This document shows positions 7,725 to 15,674 of a stretch of 46,008 nt of DNA, in pieces. Below the pieces are notes generated by a model that was given only the letters and a program-made list of their open reading frames with translations, did not search any database and was not told where the DNA came from. The DNA is from Mycobacterium colombiense (GTDB taxonomy: Bacteria > Actinomycetota > Actinomycetes > Mycobacteriales > Mycobacteriaceae). The translations under genes were made by a program, and so were the position numbers. Where the stretch lies: NCBI RefSeq assembly GCF_003284935.1, contig NZ_QMEV01000045.1, forward strand, positions 1-46,008, in the 5' to 3' direction. The first letter of the stretch is position 1; the number at the start of each line of letters is the position of its first letter.

Positions 7725-8063
7725 ATGACCGACACCACCCCCACCCCTCCGGCCAGCACCACCCGGCGGTGGACTCGCTGGCTTTACCCAGCCGGTGCCA
7801 TTACCGGCATCGCGGTCGGCATATTCGTCATCGTCGCCGGTCTATACCTTCTGTTTGCGCACCCAAACTGTTGTGGCGCCATGAATGGCGACATGCCGTG
7901 TTGTGCCGCCATGAGAGAGGACATGAAGAAAATGATGGACGGCATGAAGATGCCGATGGGAAACATGCCGAATACGCCTGGCATGCCGTCGATGTCGCCA
8001 ATGCCATCGATGCCGAGCATGTCCCCGATGCCGAACATGCCGATGCCCACCCCTGGGCGGTGA
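7725..8063 (+). CDS. Met-rich, Cys-containing single-pass membrane protein (putative metal binding)
   Basis: The protein is 112 residues from ATG 7725, preceded by GAAAGG. Residues 1-17 are polar with basic RRWTRW at the membrane edge. Residues 20-44 form one transmembrane helix (YPAGAITGIAVGIFVIVAGL region). The remaining 65 residues carry two Cys-Cys pairs (positions 49-50 and 59-60) and 18 methionines in GMP/SMSPMP repeats. By charge it should expose the Met/Cys tail outside the cytoplasm. Met-rich motifs of this kind bind Cu(I) or Ag(I) in periplasmic copper proteins. I do not recognise a named family. Downstream of the metallothionein-like gene, it may form a copper-sequestering pair with it, the one cytoplasmic and the other extracytoplasmic; that is inference. 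Confidence 0.75.
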   Translation: MTDTTPTPPASTTRRWTRWLYPAGAITGIAVGIFVIVAGLYLLFAHPNCCGAMNGDMPCCAAMREDMKKMMDGMKMPMGNMPNTPGMPSMSPMPSMPSMSPMPNMPMPTPGR

Positions 8064-8243
8064 AACCGCAACGCGAGGAATCGCCGCGCGAAAATTCCTT
8101 GCCCCTAGGTAACACATAATCGCCGATCGTTAGAGACGGCATTCGAAGACGTCGCGCTGGCACACACTCTCACGTTAAGTACGACGTGGACTGGCTCGGC
8201 GCATCGATACCGAGTGCTGCATGGCACGACGAGGAGAATGCGA

Positions 8244-9518
8244 ATGGCCCGGCTCGCGATCGGGGGCGGCTCGCCTGTGTGGCGGGAGGCATGGCCGTTG
8301 TGGCCCCAGCACGACGCGCGCACATCCGAACGGGTCATCGCCGCGCTGGGCAGCGGCCGGTGGACGGTCAGCGGCGGCTGGACCGGAACACAGCCCTACG
8401 AGCAGGTGTTCGCCCGTAGGTTCGCCGAATTCGTCGAGGTGCCCTACTGCGTGAGCACCGATCACGGCTCGAGCAGCCTGATGATCGCGTTGGAGGCGCT
8501 CGGGGTGGGCGCCGGGGACGAGGTGATTGTCCCGGTGCTGACCTGGGTCGCCACGGCGACGGCGGTGCTCAATGTCAACGCGGTCCCGGTGTTTGTCGAC
8601 GTCGACCCGGAAACCGGATGCCTGGATCCCCGGGCCCTGTCGGCCGCGGTGACCGCGCGGACCCGCGCGGTCATTGTCGTGCACCTGCACTGCCGAATGG
8701 CCGACATGGACGAGATCGGCGCTCTGGCAACCCAACATGGGCTACCGGTGATCGAGGACTGCGCGCAGGCGCACGGCGCCCGCTGGGCTGGCCGGCCGGC
8801 CGGCTCGCTGGGTGATGTGGGCGCTTTCAGCATGCAGCAGGGAAAGGTGCTCACCTGCGGTGAGGGCGGCGCCGTCGTCACCAAGGATGCGGCGCTCTAC
8901 GACCGGCTCCAACAGCTGAGGGCGGATGCCCGGCGCTATCCGGCCGCCGAGCCCGACATCGGCTACCCCTACCTGGTCGAGGCCGGAGAGGTGATGGGCA
9001 CCAACCATTGCCTGGCAGAGCTGCCCGCGGCGCTGCTGCTCGATCAACTCGAACGGTTGCCCCAGCAGCTGCTACAGCGGGCACGGGCGGCCGAGCTGCT
9101 CGACACCGAACTCGCCGGGGTGGCCGGCGTACGGCCCACGGCCTGGCCGGCTCGGCTGGAGCTGCCGAGCATCTTCGCCTACACCGTGCGCCGCGACCCG
9201 GACGCCTTCGCTGGCGCGCCCACCGAGCGGGTGTGCGCCGCGCTGGCGGCCGAACTCGGCCTGCGCGTGTACCGGTCCGATCGGCCACTGCACGACAACA
9301 TCCTGTACTGCCCGCAGACCAAGGAACGCTACCGGTGGCTGCATGACCGACTGCGCGCGGCGGCGCAGCAACGCTTCCCTGCGGCCGAGGCGCTCTACGA
9401 GAACCTGATCCTGTTGCCCCACCGCGCCCTACTGTCCGAGCCCGCCGGCCTAGAGGCGATTGTGGCGGCCTTCCACAAAGTCGCCACACACGCGGACGAG
9501 CTGCGAGCCGCTGACTGA
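8244..9518 (+). CDS. DegT/DnrJ/EryC1/StrS-family PLP aminotransferase (aminocyclitol type)
   Basis: The protein is 424 residues. ATG 8244 is chosen over ATG 8238 because GAGGAG at 8231-8236 then sits at normal spacing. Motifs: STDHGSSSLMIALEALGVGAGDEVIVP as substrate and PLP region, VFVDVDP, IEDCAQAHGA with Asp172 for the pyridine nitrogen, FSMQQGKVLTCGEGGAV with PLP Lys201, and a late RVYRSDRPLHDN region. The S-M-Q-Q-x-K motif and STDHGSS segment match the branch that includes glutamine:scyllo-inosose aminotransferases (StsC, BtrR, NeoB) and AHBA synthases more than the nucleotide-sugar branch. Expected reaction: transamination of a keto-cyclitol or keto-sugar. It is convergent with a GMC-like oxidase 33 bases away, a plausible source of the keto substrate. 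The exact substrate cannot be read from sequence. Confidence 0.85.
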   Translation: MARLAIGGGSPVWREAWPLWPQHDARTSERVIAALGSGRWTVSGGWTGTQPYEQVFARRFAEFVEVPYCVSTDHGSSSLMIALEALGVGAGDEVIVPVLTWVATATAVLNVNAVPVFVDVDPETGCLDPRALSAAVTARTRAVIVVHLHCRMADMDEIGALATQHGLPVIEDCAQAHGARWAGRPAGSLGDVGAFSMQQGKVLTCGEGGAVVTKDAALYDRLQQLRADARRYPAAEPDIGYPYLVEAGEVMGTNHCLAELPAALLLDQLERLPQQLLQRARAAELLDTELAGVAGVRPTAWPARLELPSIFAYTVRRDPDAFAGAPTERVCAALAAELGLRVYRSDRPLHDNILYCPQTKERYRWLHDRLRAAAQQRFPAAEALYENLILLPHRALLSEPAGLEAIVAAFHKVATHADELRAAD

Positions 9519-9551
9519 CCGCCGGCTGGCCTGCAGCGTGCCGGCGCATGG

Positions 9552-10922
9552 TCAGGACGTCGACGTCAGCCCGGTCGCGGTCCAGTGGGCGAGCGCGAGT
9601 GTGGTCAGCGAGGGATTGGCCGCCCCGGAACGGGGGAAGGACGCCGGGCCGACCACGTAAGCGCCGTCCACTGTGCGCAGCCCTCCGTGCTCGTCGACGA
9701 GATCACCGCCGAGCGGCAGCGTCCCGGCCTCGTGATCGACGGACCCCAGTGGCCACCCGTAGGTTGCCGGTGACCCGAGCGGCAGCCCGGTCACCTGCAT
9801 CATCGCCGTGTCGAACGGTTCGGGGGCGGTGCGGAAATCGCCGAACCACAGGTCCAGAGCGCGGAGGCCGACGCCAGCCGCGACGTTCGCCCACACACGG
9901 CCGAGCAGCTCACGCTGACCGGCCAGCATTTCAAGGTCGTCCGGCGCGAAGCCCGGCTCGATCAGGCCCGGCCACGGCGATCGGGCCATCGGCGTGAACG
10001 AGACCCGGGTGTGCTCCGATCGCACCTGCTCCCCCATTGCCCACACGTCCAGCAGGACCTCTTCCGGGTGGCTGTCGGGCGCGTCCCTCAGGCGGACGAA
10101 GACGTTGCAGCGGGCGATCGCATCACCGGGTGCGTACCACAGGGCGTCGACCGAGCCGGATACCCCGAGCGCCGCAGCCGGCAACCGGACCACGAAACCG
10201 CGCACGAGGTGGTCATTGAGCCCGGTCGCCGGGCCGTGACCGGCCAGCTCCGGAAGCTGGGCCACCAGCCTGGTGTTCTCCAGCGTCCCAGCAGCCAACA
10301 CGACCACGCCCGCGGAGATCACCTCGTCCGCGCCGTCGGCACCCCGGACCCGAACCCCGGTGATCCGCCCCCGACCCGAGACCAGCTCCACCGCCTCGCA
10401 GCGGGCGCGGATCCGCGGATCCCGCCCGCCAGCGCAGTGGTCGAGCGGGGTGTATGCGCGCCGGCCTTCGCCCTCGGATCGGACCGCCTGCGGAACCGGG
10501 CGAAGCGCCGAGTCCAGCGCCGCCGACACCGGGTCGGGCGGCACGGGCGACGTCGGCGCCAGCGGCCCGCCGGCCCAAGCCCTGAGATCGCGCTCGACGT
10601 CGTCATACAACGACTCGAGCAGCGCCTTACGAACGCGCTCTGGCCAGCACGGATCGGCCAGCGCCCAGTCGTCCATCCGGATGACCACGCCGTGCCAGCG
10701 CAGCGACCGCCCGCCGACCTGGTCGGAACGCCGCACGACCTGGTAGTGCGGCGGCAGTGAACTGCGCCACCGCACTGCCGCGGTGCCCGGCCCGAATCCG
10801 GTGCCCATCCCGCCCGAGTCCAGCACCAGGACGTCCCGGAGACCGCCGGCGGCTAGCAGGCGGGCGACTTCGAGGCCGCTCAGGCCCGCGCCGACGACCA
10901 CGGCATCGGCCGTGACACCCAT
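9552..10922 (-). CDS. GMC-like FAD-dependent oxidoreductase
   Basis: The protein is 456 residues from ATG 10922 (MGVTADAVVVGAG), with GGAGG upstream. The N-terminus has a Rossmann FAD motif (VVGAGLSGLEVARLL), then VGGRSLRWHGVV for the flavin contact, VVLAAGTLENTRL in the middle, and the C-terminal GMC signature YVVGPASFPRSGAANPSLTTLALA. It is shorter than classic GMC alcohol oxidases (about 550) and close to the flavin-dependent sugar-alcohol dehydrogenases of aminoglycoside pathways (paromamine 6'-dehydrogenase, NeoQ/BtrQ type). Expected role: oxidation of a hydroxyl of a sugar or cyclitol to a carbonyl, which the neighbouring aminotransferase could then aminate. It is divergent from the plus-strand DMFase-like gene, with only about 110 bases between starts. 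Confidence 0.85.
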   Translation of the reverse strand: MGVTADAVVVGAGLSGLEVARLLAAGGLRDVLVLDSGGMGTGFGPGTAAVRWRSSLPPHYQVVRRSDQVGGRSLRWHGVVIRMDDWALADPCWPERVRKALLESLYDDVERDLRAWAGGPLAPTSPVPPDPVSAALDSALRPVPQAVRSEGEGRRAYTPLDHCAGGRDPRIRARCEAVELVSGRGRITGVRVRGADGADEVISAGVVVLAAGTLENTRLVAQLPELAGHGPATGLNDHLVRGFVVRLPAAALGVSGSVDALWYAPGDAIARCNVFVRLRDAPDSHPEEVLLDVWAMGEQVRSEHTRVSFTPMARSPWPGLIEPGFAPDDLEMLAGQRELLGRVWANVAAGVGLRALDLWFGDFRTAPEPFDTAMMQVTGLPLGSPATYGWPLGSVDHEAGTLPLGGDLVDEHGGLRTVDGAYVVGPASFPRSGAANPSLTTLALAHWTATGLTSTS

Positions 10923-11031
10923 TCCGCGCCTCCGCTTCCCGCCCTGGCCGGCTGATGCCAGATCACGCCGCCCCGGCATTTCACCCGGCACCTGCCTACC
11001 ATGTCGCTAGCTGAACCGGGACGGGAGGATC

Positions 11032-11103
11032 ATGTCGACACGAACGGGATCAGGCCCTGTTCAGGCGAACCGCGCGGCGGACACCAAGGCCGTGCGCCGG
11101 TGA
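11032..11103 (+). CDS. Possible 23-codon leader peptide, start/stop coupled to the DMFase-like gene
   Basis: ATG 11032 follows GGGAGGAT and opens a 23-codon frame (MSTRTGSGPVQANRAADTK... ending in RR). Its TGA at 11101-11103 overlaps a GTG at 11100, the likely start of the next gene, giving a GTGA coupling. Third-position GC in its second half is higher than in the competing frame from ATG 11001. No known leader family is recognised; it may serve only for translational coupling. Confidence 0.35.
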   Translation: MSTRTGSGPVQANRAADTKAVRR

Positions 11104-12983
11104 CCGCCCTGGCGTATCCGTCGAATCCGAGTGTTCCGGCCGGTGGGCGGCTGGTGCTGCACGTGTCCACGGCCGCCGAGCGCTACCGCGTCGGCTTCTA
11201 CCGGGCGGGTCGCGACATCGCGCCGATGGGGAGCAGTTCCTGGCGGCGGGGCCAACTGCTGCCGACCGGTCTGCCCGACCGGGACTGGGGATGGCCGCCG
11301 GAAACATTCGACATCCCCGCTGACTGGCCGTCCGGCGCCTATCTGGCGGTCATCCTGGACGACGAATCGGACGCGGACGGGCCGGGCCGGCTGCCCGACG
11401 TCGACGCCCGGTCGGGTCAGGCGTTGTTCGTGGTGCGGCCCGCGGCCACCAGCAAACGCGCCGCTGTGCTGTACAAGCTCTCGCTGGCCACCTACCACGC
11501 CTACAACTTCTCCGGCGGCGGCAGCATGTACCACACGGCCTCGTTCGTACCCTCGATCGCCACCACTCGGCTGACCACACGCCGGCCCGGCGGCGGAACC
11601 GGAGGGGCCCTCTCATTCCCCGAGGACGTCGACGTCTACGACACCACCACCCCGCGGGAGGGCTTCGCGCACTGGGACGCTCCGATGATCTCGTGGCTGG
11701 AACGTGAGGGCATCGAGCTCGACTACTGCACCGACTTCGACCTGCACCACCATCCCACCGTCCTCAACGGGTACCGCCTGCTGCTCAGCGTCGGGCACGA
11801 CGAGTACTGGAGTGCCCGGATGCGCGACGGGGTGCACGCTTTCGTCCGTGCCGGCGGGAATGTCGCGTTCTTCAGCGGCAACACCGCCTGGTGGCGGATC
11901 GACCTGGACGCGGCCGGCGATCTGACCTGCGTACATCCGCCGGTCAGCCACCCGCTGGGCGGCAACTGGTGGCGCAGCCGGCCAGAGAACGGGCTCACCG
12001 GAGTCAGCTACCGGCAGGGCGGTGGCTGGTGGGACGGCGAACGGGAGCCGCTGGGCTACACCGTCCAGCACGCCGGCCACTGGGTCTACCAGGGACTAGG
12101 CCTGCACTCGGGTGACGTCTTCGGCGCCGGCGAGCACCTGGTGGGCTATGAGTGTGACGGTGCGGTAGTCGAGCCCGGCCCCGCCGCGCGGCTGCGGGCC
12201 GCCGGAACCGACGGGACACCGGCGGACTTCGCGGTGCTGGGGGTGGCGCGCCTGGGAAAGGGATGGCAGGACCGGCCGGCGGGACCGGCCGCGCACGCCG
12301 TGCTCGGTGCCTACACCGACACCGGAACGGTCTTCACGTGCGGCACCACCGACTGGCCCCGGGTGCTGGCCCGCGGCGACGACCCGGTGGTGGCCGGGGT
12401 CACCCGCAACGTCATCGGGTGCCTCGCCCGGCACGGTGTCCGCGTGCTGGGGCCGTTCCCGGTCCGTCACCGCCGCTGGCTGCTGGTCGCCGGTGAGGTG
12501 GCGACCTTCCTGGTCGATGTCGACCGCCCGGTCGCGGGGACCGCGCGGTTCAGTTGGACGGTCGCGGTGGGCGACGGCGCGGCCGAGTCGGTGCCCGGAC
12601 GGCACACCTGCGAGATCCGGGTTCCCGAGACGCCGGACCTGCTCACCGTGACGGTCTCCGTCACCGACGGCGATGATCAGGAGTGCTTCGGGTGGACCAC
12701 CGCACCCATTCTGTCGCACGGCGAGTTCGCCCAGATCGATCTCCTCTGTCGGCTTCGCGACCTGGTGATCCAGGCGGTGCCCGCGCTGGATCCGGTCGCC
12801 GAGATCGGCCCTGGCAACCGTCCCGTCGGCGATCCGGAGTGGGACCCCGTTCGGGACGGTCTGCGCAAACCGCTGTCCATGCAGGGCTTTGCGGAGGTGG
12901 CTAGACTGGCGAGCACCATCGCCGAGCGGGCCACAGCAATTGCCGAGGCGGATGCACCGGTTGGGCAGGGGGAGGACCAATGA
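11100..12983 (+). CDS. N,N-dimethylformamidase large-subunit-like protein
   Basis: The protein is 627 residues from GTG 11100. An in-frame ATG at 11001 would add 33 residues, but that stretch reads like an out-of-frame version of the overlapping leader and is probably untranslated in this frame. The N-terminal 150 residues look like a beta-sandwich (VGFYRAGRD..., WPSGAYLAVILDD). The central part has the family hallmarks: AVLYKLSLATYHAYNFSGGG, ELDYCTDFDLH, LLLSVGHDEYWS, GGNVAFFSGNTAWWR. The known enzyme hydrolyses dimethylformamide with an iron centre and needs a small subunit; no small subunit is seen here. Many homologues sit in biosynthetic or surface-polymer loci with unknown amide or carbohydrate substrates. 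It overlaps the next gene by four bases (ATGA), so the two are one operon. Confidence 0.75.
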   Translation: MTALAYPSNPSVPAGGRLVLHVSTAAERYRVGFYRAGRDIAPMGSSSWRRGQLLPTGLPDRDWGWPPETFDIPADWPSGAYLAVILDDESDADGPGRLPDVDARSGQALFVVRPAATSKRAAVLYKLSLATYHAYNFSGGGSMYHTASFVPSIATTRLTTRRPGGGTGGALSFPEDVDVYDTTTPREGFAHWDAPMISWLEREGIELDYCTDFDLHHHPTVLNGYRLLLSVGHDEYWSARMRDGVHAFVRAGGNVAFFSGNTAWWRIDLDAAGDLTCVHPPVSHPLGGNWWRSRPENGLTGVSYRQGGGWWDGEREPLGYTVQHAGHWVYQGLGLHSGDVFGAGEHLVGYECDGAVVEPGPAARLRAAGTDGTPADFAVLGVARLGKGWQDRPAGPAAHAVLGAYTDTGTVFTCGTTDWPRVLARGDDPVVAGVTRNVIGCLARHGVRVLGPFPVRHRRWLLVAGEVATFLVDVDRPVAGTARFSWTVAVGDGAAESVPGRHTCEIRVPETPDLLTVTVSVTDGDDQECFGWTTAPILSHGEFAQIDLLCRLRDLVIQAVPALDPVAEIGPGNRPVGDPEWDPVRDGLRKPLSMQGFAEVARLASTIAERATAIAEADAPVGQGEDQ

Positions 12984-14290
12984 GCGCGCTCTGGGACATT
13001 GACACTGCGCCGATACCCGGCCCGGCGGCCAGCTGGCGGTCAGCCGCAGTGCAGCGCGACGCGACCTATCGGACACTGCTGAACACCGTGCGTGACCAGC
13101 TGGCCGCTCAGCTGCCGGTCGGCCCCGCGCTGCCGGTGCTGATTCCGACCGTCGGTTTCGGGGGGCAGAGCGTCCGGGTGCTCAGCCACACCATGCGCGA
13201 GCTGTCCAGGCAGCGGGCGTCGGTGCCGATCTCGGTGGTGCTGCTGGTGAACCGGCCGCAGACCCGGCCCGCGGATGACACCGCCACCCGGGCACGTCGT
13301 CTGGGCGCGGCGCTGGGCTGTGACGCAGTGCGGTTCGCCGTCGCCGAGGTGGCGTTAGCGCAGCGCACCCGTCTCGGCGTGCTGCGGCAGCTGATGCTGG
13401 ACGCGGTTTTGGACGCGCAGCAATGTGATCCGGAAGCCACTGGCTGCGTGGTGGCCGACGACGACATCGTGCGGCTACCGGCCGGAACGCTGGCCGGGCT
13501 GCTGCGGGTGGTGACCGGTCAGGCCCGGCTGGCGCTCGGCCCGGTGTTGTTCGACAGCCCGCAATCCACCCCAGCCGCCATGCTGCCGGCCTTCTTTGCC
13601 GCCGATGCCTTCCGCGCATTGCTGGCGGCCAGATCTCTGCGCCGGCTGCGCCAACCGGGCACTTCGTCCCGGGCCGCCCACGCGGAGTTCGGTGACCACG
13701 CCGAAGCGATCGCGCTGAGCTGCAACTTGGCCGTGCGAGCCGCGACGGTGCGCGAGGCCGGCGGGTTCGCGCCGCTCAACGAGATCACCAATCTGGTGCG
13801 CGATGTGCACGGCCTCGGCGGCACGGATGCGATCACCGCCACCTGGGACTTCGATCCCGCGTGCGAGAACGTCCTGATCGACCTGTGGCGCCGGGCCGTG
13901 CATATCAGCGCCCGCCGTGCGCTGCCCGCCTATCTCGCCCACGGCGTGCCGACCGTCGGCCAGTGGCGCGCCTGCCGCTTCCGGGCATCCCGGGTCGATC
14001 CGGTGCGCGTCGCGCCACCCGACTCGATCGAACTGGTCCGTCTTTCGACGCTGCGTGGTCGGGACAAGGAGGCTTTGCTTGCCGAGATCAGTGCCGCTTT
14101 GACCACCACGCTGCGCTACTTCCCGCACGACCCCGAGATGATCGAGGACTGCCTGGCCGCCCTGGGTCTGACCCTGGAGTCGCTCTGGGTCGAGAACCGG
14201 TCGGCCGCGCTGTCTGTCCGAATCCGGCGGGCGCCCGGCCTGCTCGACCGGTTGATGGCAGTGCAGGACTTGGTGAGCGAGCCGCTCTAG
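12980..14290 (+). CDS. Glycosyltransferase-like protein (GT-A / family 2 type)
   Basis: The protein is 436 residues; its ATG overlaps the preceding stop (ATGA). The N-terminal half looks like a nucleotide-sugar domain: LPVLIPTVGFGG, ISVVLLVNR, an alpha/beta alternation, and CVVADDDIVRLP at about 155-165, a DxD-type metal motif. A later segment (LSCNLAVRAATVREAGGFAPLNEITNLVRD) resembles the GT2 acceptor region (NxAxRRxxxxxxGGFdE). The C-terminal third is helical and has no transmembrane segment, so it should be cytosolic. Expected role: transfer of a sugar to an acceptor made or processed by the neighbouring aminotransferase, oxidase and DMFase-like protein. It is not close to any glycosyltransferase I can name. 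Its stop overlaps the convergent membrane protein gene by four bases. Confidence 0.6.
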   Translation: MSALWDIDTAPIPGPAASWRSAAVQRDATYRTLLNTVRDQLAAQLPVGPALPVLIPTVGFGGQSVRVLSHTMRELSRQRASVPISVVLLVNRPQTRPADDTATRARRLGAALGCDAVRFAVAEVALAQRTRLGVLRQLMLDAVLDAQQCDPEATGCVVADDDIVRLPAGTLAGLLRVVTGQARLALGPVLFDSPQSTPAAMLPAFFAADAFRALLAARSLRRLRQPGTSSRAAHAEFGDHAEAIALSCNLAVRAATVREAGGFAPLNEITNLVRDVHGLGGTDAITATWDFDPACENVLIDLWRRAVHISARRALPAYLAHGVPTVGQWRACRFRASRVDPVRVAPPDSIELVRLSTLRGRDKEALLAEISAALTTTLRYFPHDPEMIEDCLAALGLTLESLWVENRSAALSVRIRRAPGLLDRLMAVQDLVSEPL

Positions 14291-14703
14291 CGATCCATCC
14301 GCCAGCGGCGTCGAAGGGCGAGCGCGGCGAGGGACACGAAGCCCCAGCTGACGGTGGTGAACGACGCCGCCGCCGCTGTGCGGTAGGCGGGGGTTTCGGC
14401 GGCCTCGGGGCGGAAGGCGAGCAAGCCGAAAGCGTTCGCATTAGTCCAGCATCCGGCGGCCAGCGGCCAGGCGACGCGGCGCGGCAGCTCGGGCACCGCG
14501 GCGCCGACCAGCACGGAGAGTGCACCGAGCGCAATCAGGTCGAGATGCCACTGGCGCAGGCGCGGCGTCGAGCGAATCCCGATCCGACGCGCACGCTCGG
14601 CATCGGCGATCGCGAGCGCGTAGGGCCATCCCGTCACCGCCCCGGCTGCGAGCTCGACCAGGCCGGACAGCACGAGCGTCTCGTTCGTTCTCACGCGGGT
14701 CAT
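14287..14703 (-). CDS. Small four-helix membrane protein
   Basis: The protein is 138 residues from ATG 14703, which overlaps the nitrilase stop (ATGA). Four hydrophobic stretches are visible: ETLVLSGLVELAAGAVTGW, HLDLIALGALSVLVGAAV, a WPLAAGCWTNANAFGLLAF segment and TTVSWGFVSLAALAL, with an Arg-rich C-terminus (RRRWRMDR). I do not recognise a named family. As the last gene of the TetR-hydrolase-nitrilase operon it may serve as a small permease or membrane anchor for that pathway. Confidence 0.75.
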   Translation of the reverse strand: MTRVRTNETLVLSGLVELAAGAVTGWPYALAIADAERARRIGIRSTPRLRQWHLDLIALGALSVLVGAAVPELPRRVAWPLAAGCWTNANAFGLLAFRPEAAETPAYRTAAAASFTTVSWGFVSLAALALRRRWRMDR

Positions 14704-15674
14704 GCGCTCCACCTCCGAATCGTCTGCGGGCCCGTTGCCCGCTGGGGGACTCCCAAGCCACTGGCGTAGGCGCGGCGACCGAGCCAGCCCTGATAGGCCC
14801 AGGCGAACGCGGGCAGCGGGCCTCGCGGGCGAAGCCAGAAGCCCGGGGCTGGATCCCGCGAGGGGTTGGCGGCGCCGGTGGGCACCGTGGCGGCCGTCAC
14901 CCCGGGGCCGGACTGGGCCGGCCTCTCGGCGAGCACCACGCCGTCGCGGTCGCAGATCACGCTGGGGCCTTCGTATTCGCCGCGGTAGCGTCCCGGCATT
15001 CCCGGTAGCGGGCAAACGATCGGCCCGCACAGCGAGGCATGTGCCACGGGGGCGCCGACGAGCGGGGCGAAGTCGAGCACGCTGCGCCGCGCCCGCTCCC
15101 GGTTGGCCGCTTCCCACCGCCGGAACACCGCCCGAGGCCGCCACTGTGGGACGCTCCACCACCCGGACCCGGCGAGGACAAGGTCGACGCGACCGCGGAG
15201 CCGGTGCACGGTCTGGGCGCGCATCAACTCCCAGCAGAGGGCGACGCCGATCCTGAGGCCCCCCGGCGCCTCGATGACGCCCGGGTCGTCGCCGCCGGCG
15301 TAGAAGTAGTTCTCCCACATGGTCGGCAGGTCCTTGTCGTGACGGCCGATCAGCCCGTCGGGCCCGGCGAGCAGAAAGGCGTTGCGGACGTCGCCGTCGG
15401 GCCCGCGACACAGGAAGGATCCGCCGACCATGACCCGCTTGGCGGACGCGACCCGGGCGAGCATCTCGGTGGCCGCGCCGTCCGCGGGCAGCGCGCCGCC
15501 GCCCACCTGCGCCAGGAAGGCCATGCCGGTGGTGAAGAACTCGGGCAGCACGATCACCTCAGCTCCCGCGTCGGCGGCGCGCCGAGCGAGCCGCTCGGCC
15601 CGGTCGAGGTTCGCCTCGACGTCGCCCACGACGGGCTCGAGCTGGACGGCCGCGACGCGCAGATCCTCGGTCAT
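14700..15674 (-). CDS. Carbon-nitrogen hydrolase (nitrilase superfamily)
   Basis: The protein is 324 residues from ATG 15674, which overlaps the stop of the alpha/beta hydrolase gene (ATGA). The Glu-Lys-Cys triad is complete: Glu45 in VIVLPEFFTTG, Lys114 in RHDKDLPT and Cys147 in GVALCWELMR. The start RVAAVQLEPVVGDVEANL is typical of amidase/nitrilase proteins. It should hydrolyse an amide, carbamoyl or nitrile group, with the intermediate held on Cys147. The position of Trp after the Cys (CWE) is shared with aliphatic amidases and nitrilase-like proteins of unknown substrate. The operon partner hydrolase and the TetR regulator suggest a catabolic or detoxifying function induced by a small molecule. 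Confidence 0.85.
   Translation of the reverse strand: MTEDLRVAAVQLEPVVGDVEANLDRAERLARRAADAGAEVIVLPEFFTTGMAFLAQVGGGALPADGAATEMLARVASAKRVMVGGSFLCRGPDGDVRNAFLLAGPDGLIGRHDKDLPTMWENYFYAGGDDPGVIEAPGGLRIGVALCWELMRAQTVHRLRGRVDLVLAGSGWWSVPQWRPRAVFRRWEAANRERARRSVLDFAPLVGAPVAHASLCGPIVCPLPGMPGRYRGEYEGPSVICDRDGVVLAERPAQSGPGVTAATVPTGAANPSRDPAPGFWLRPRGPLPAFAWAYQGWLGRRAYASGLGVPQRATGPQTIRRWSA

Noticed and set aside
9008..9346. Alternative frames within the aminotransferase and other GC-rich genes
   Set aside because: They show the Ala/Arg/Gly/Pro composition of shadow frames in GC-rich DNA.
14704..15411. Upstream extension of the small membrane protein frame through the nitrilase gene (374 codons)
   Set aside because: The extension is an Arg/Gly/Pro-rich shadow of the nitrilase, which has an intact catalytic triad in its own frame; the ATG at 14703 gives a normal ATGA overlap.
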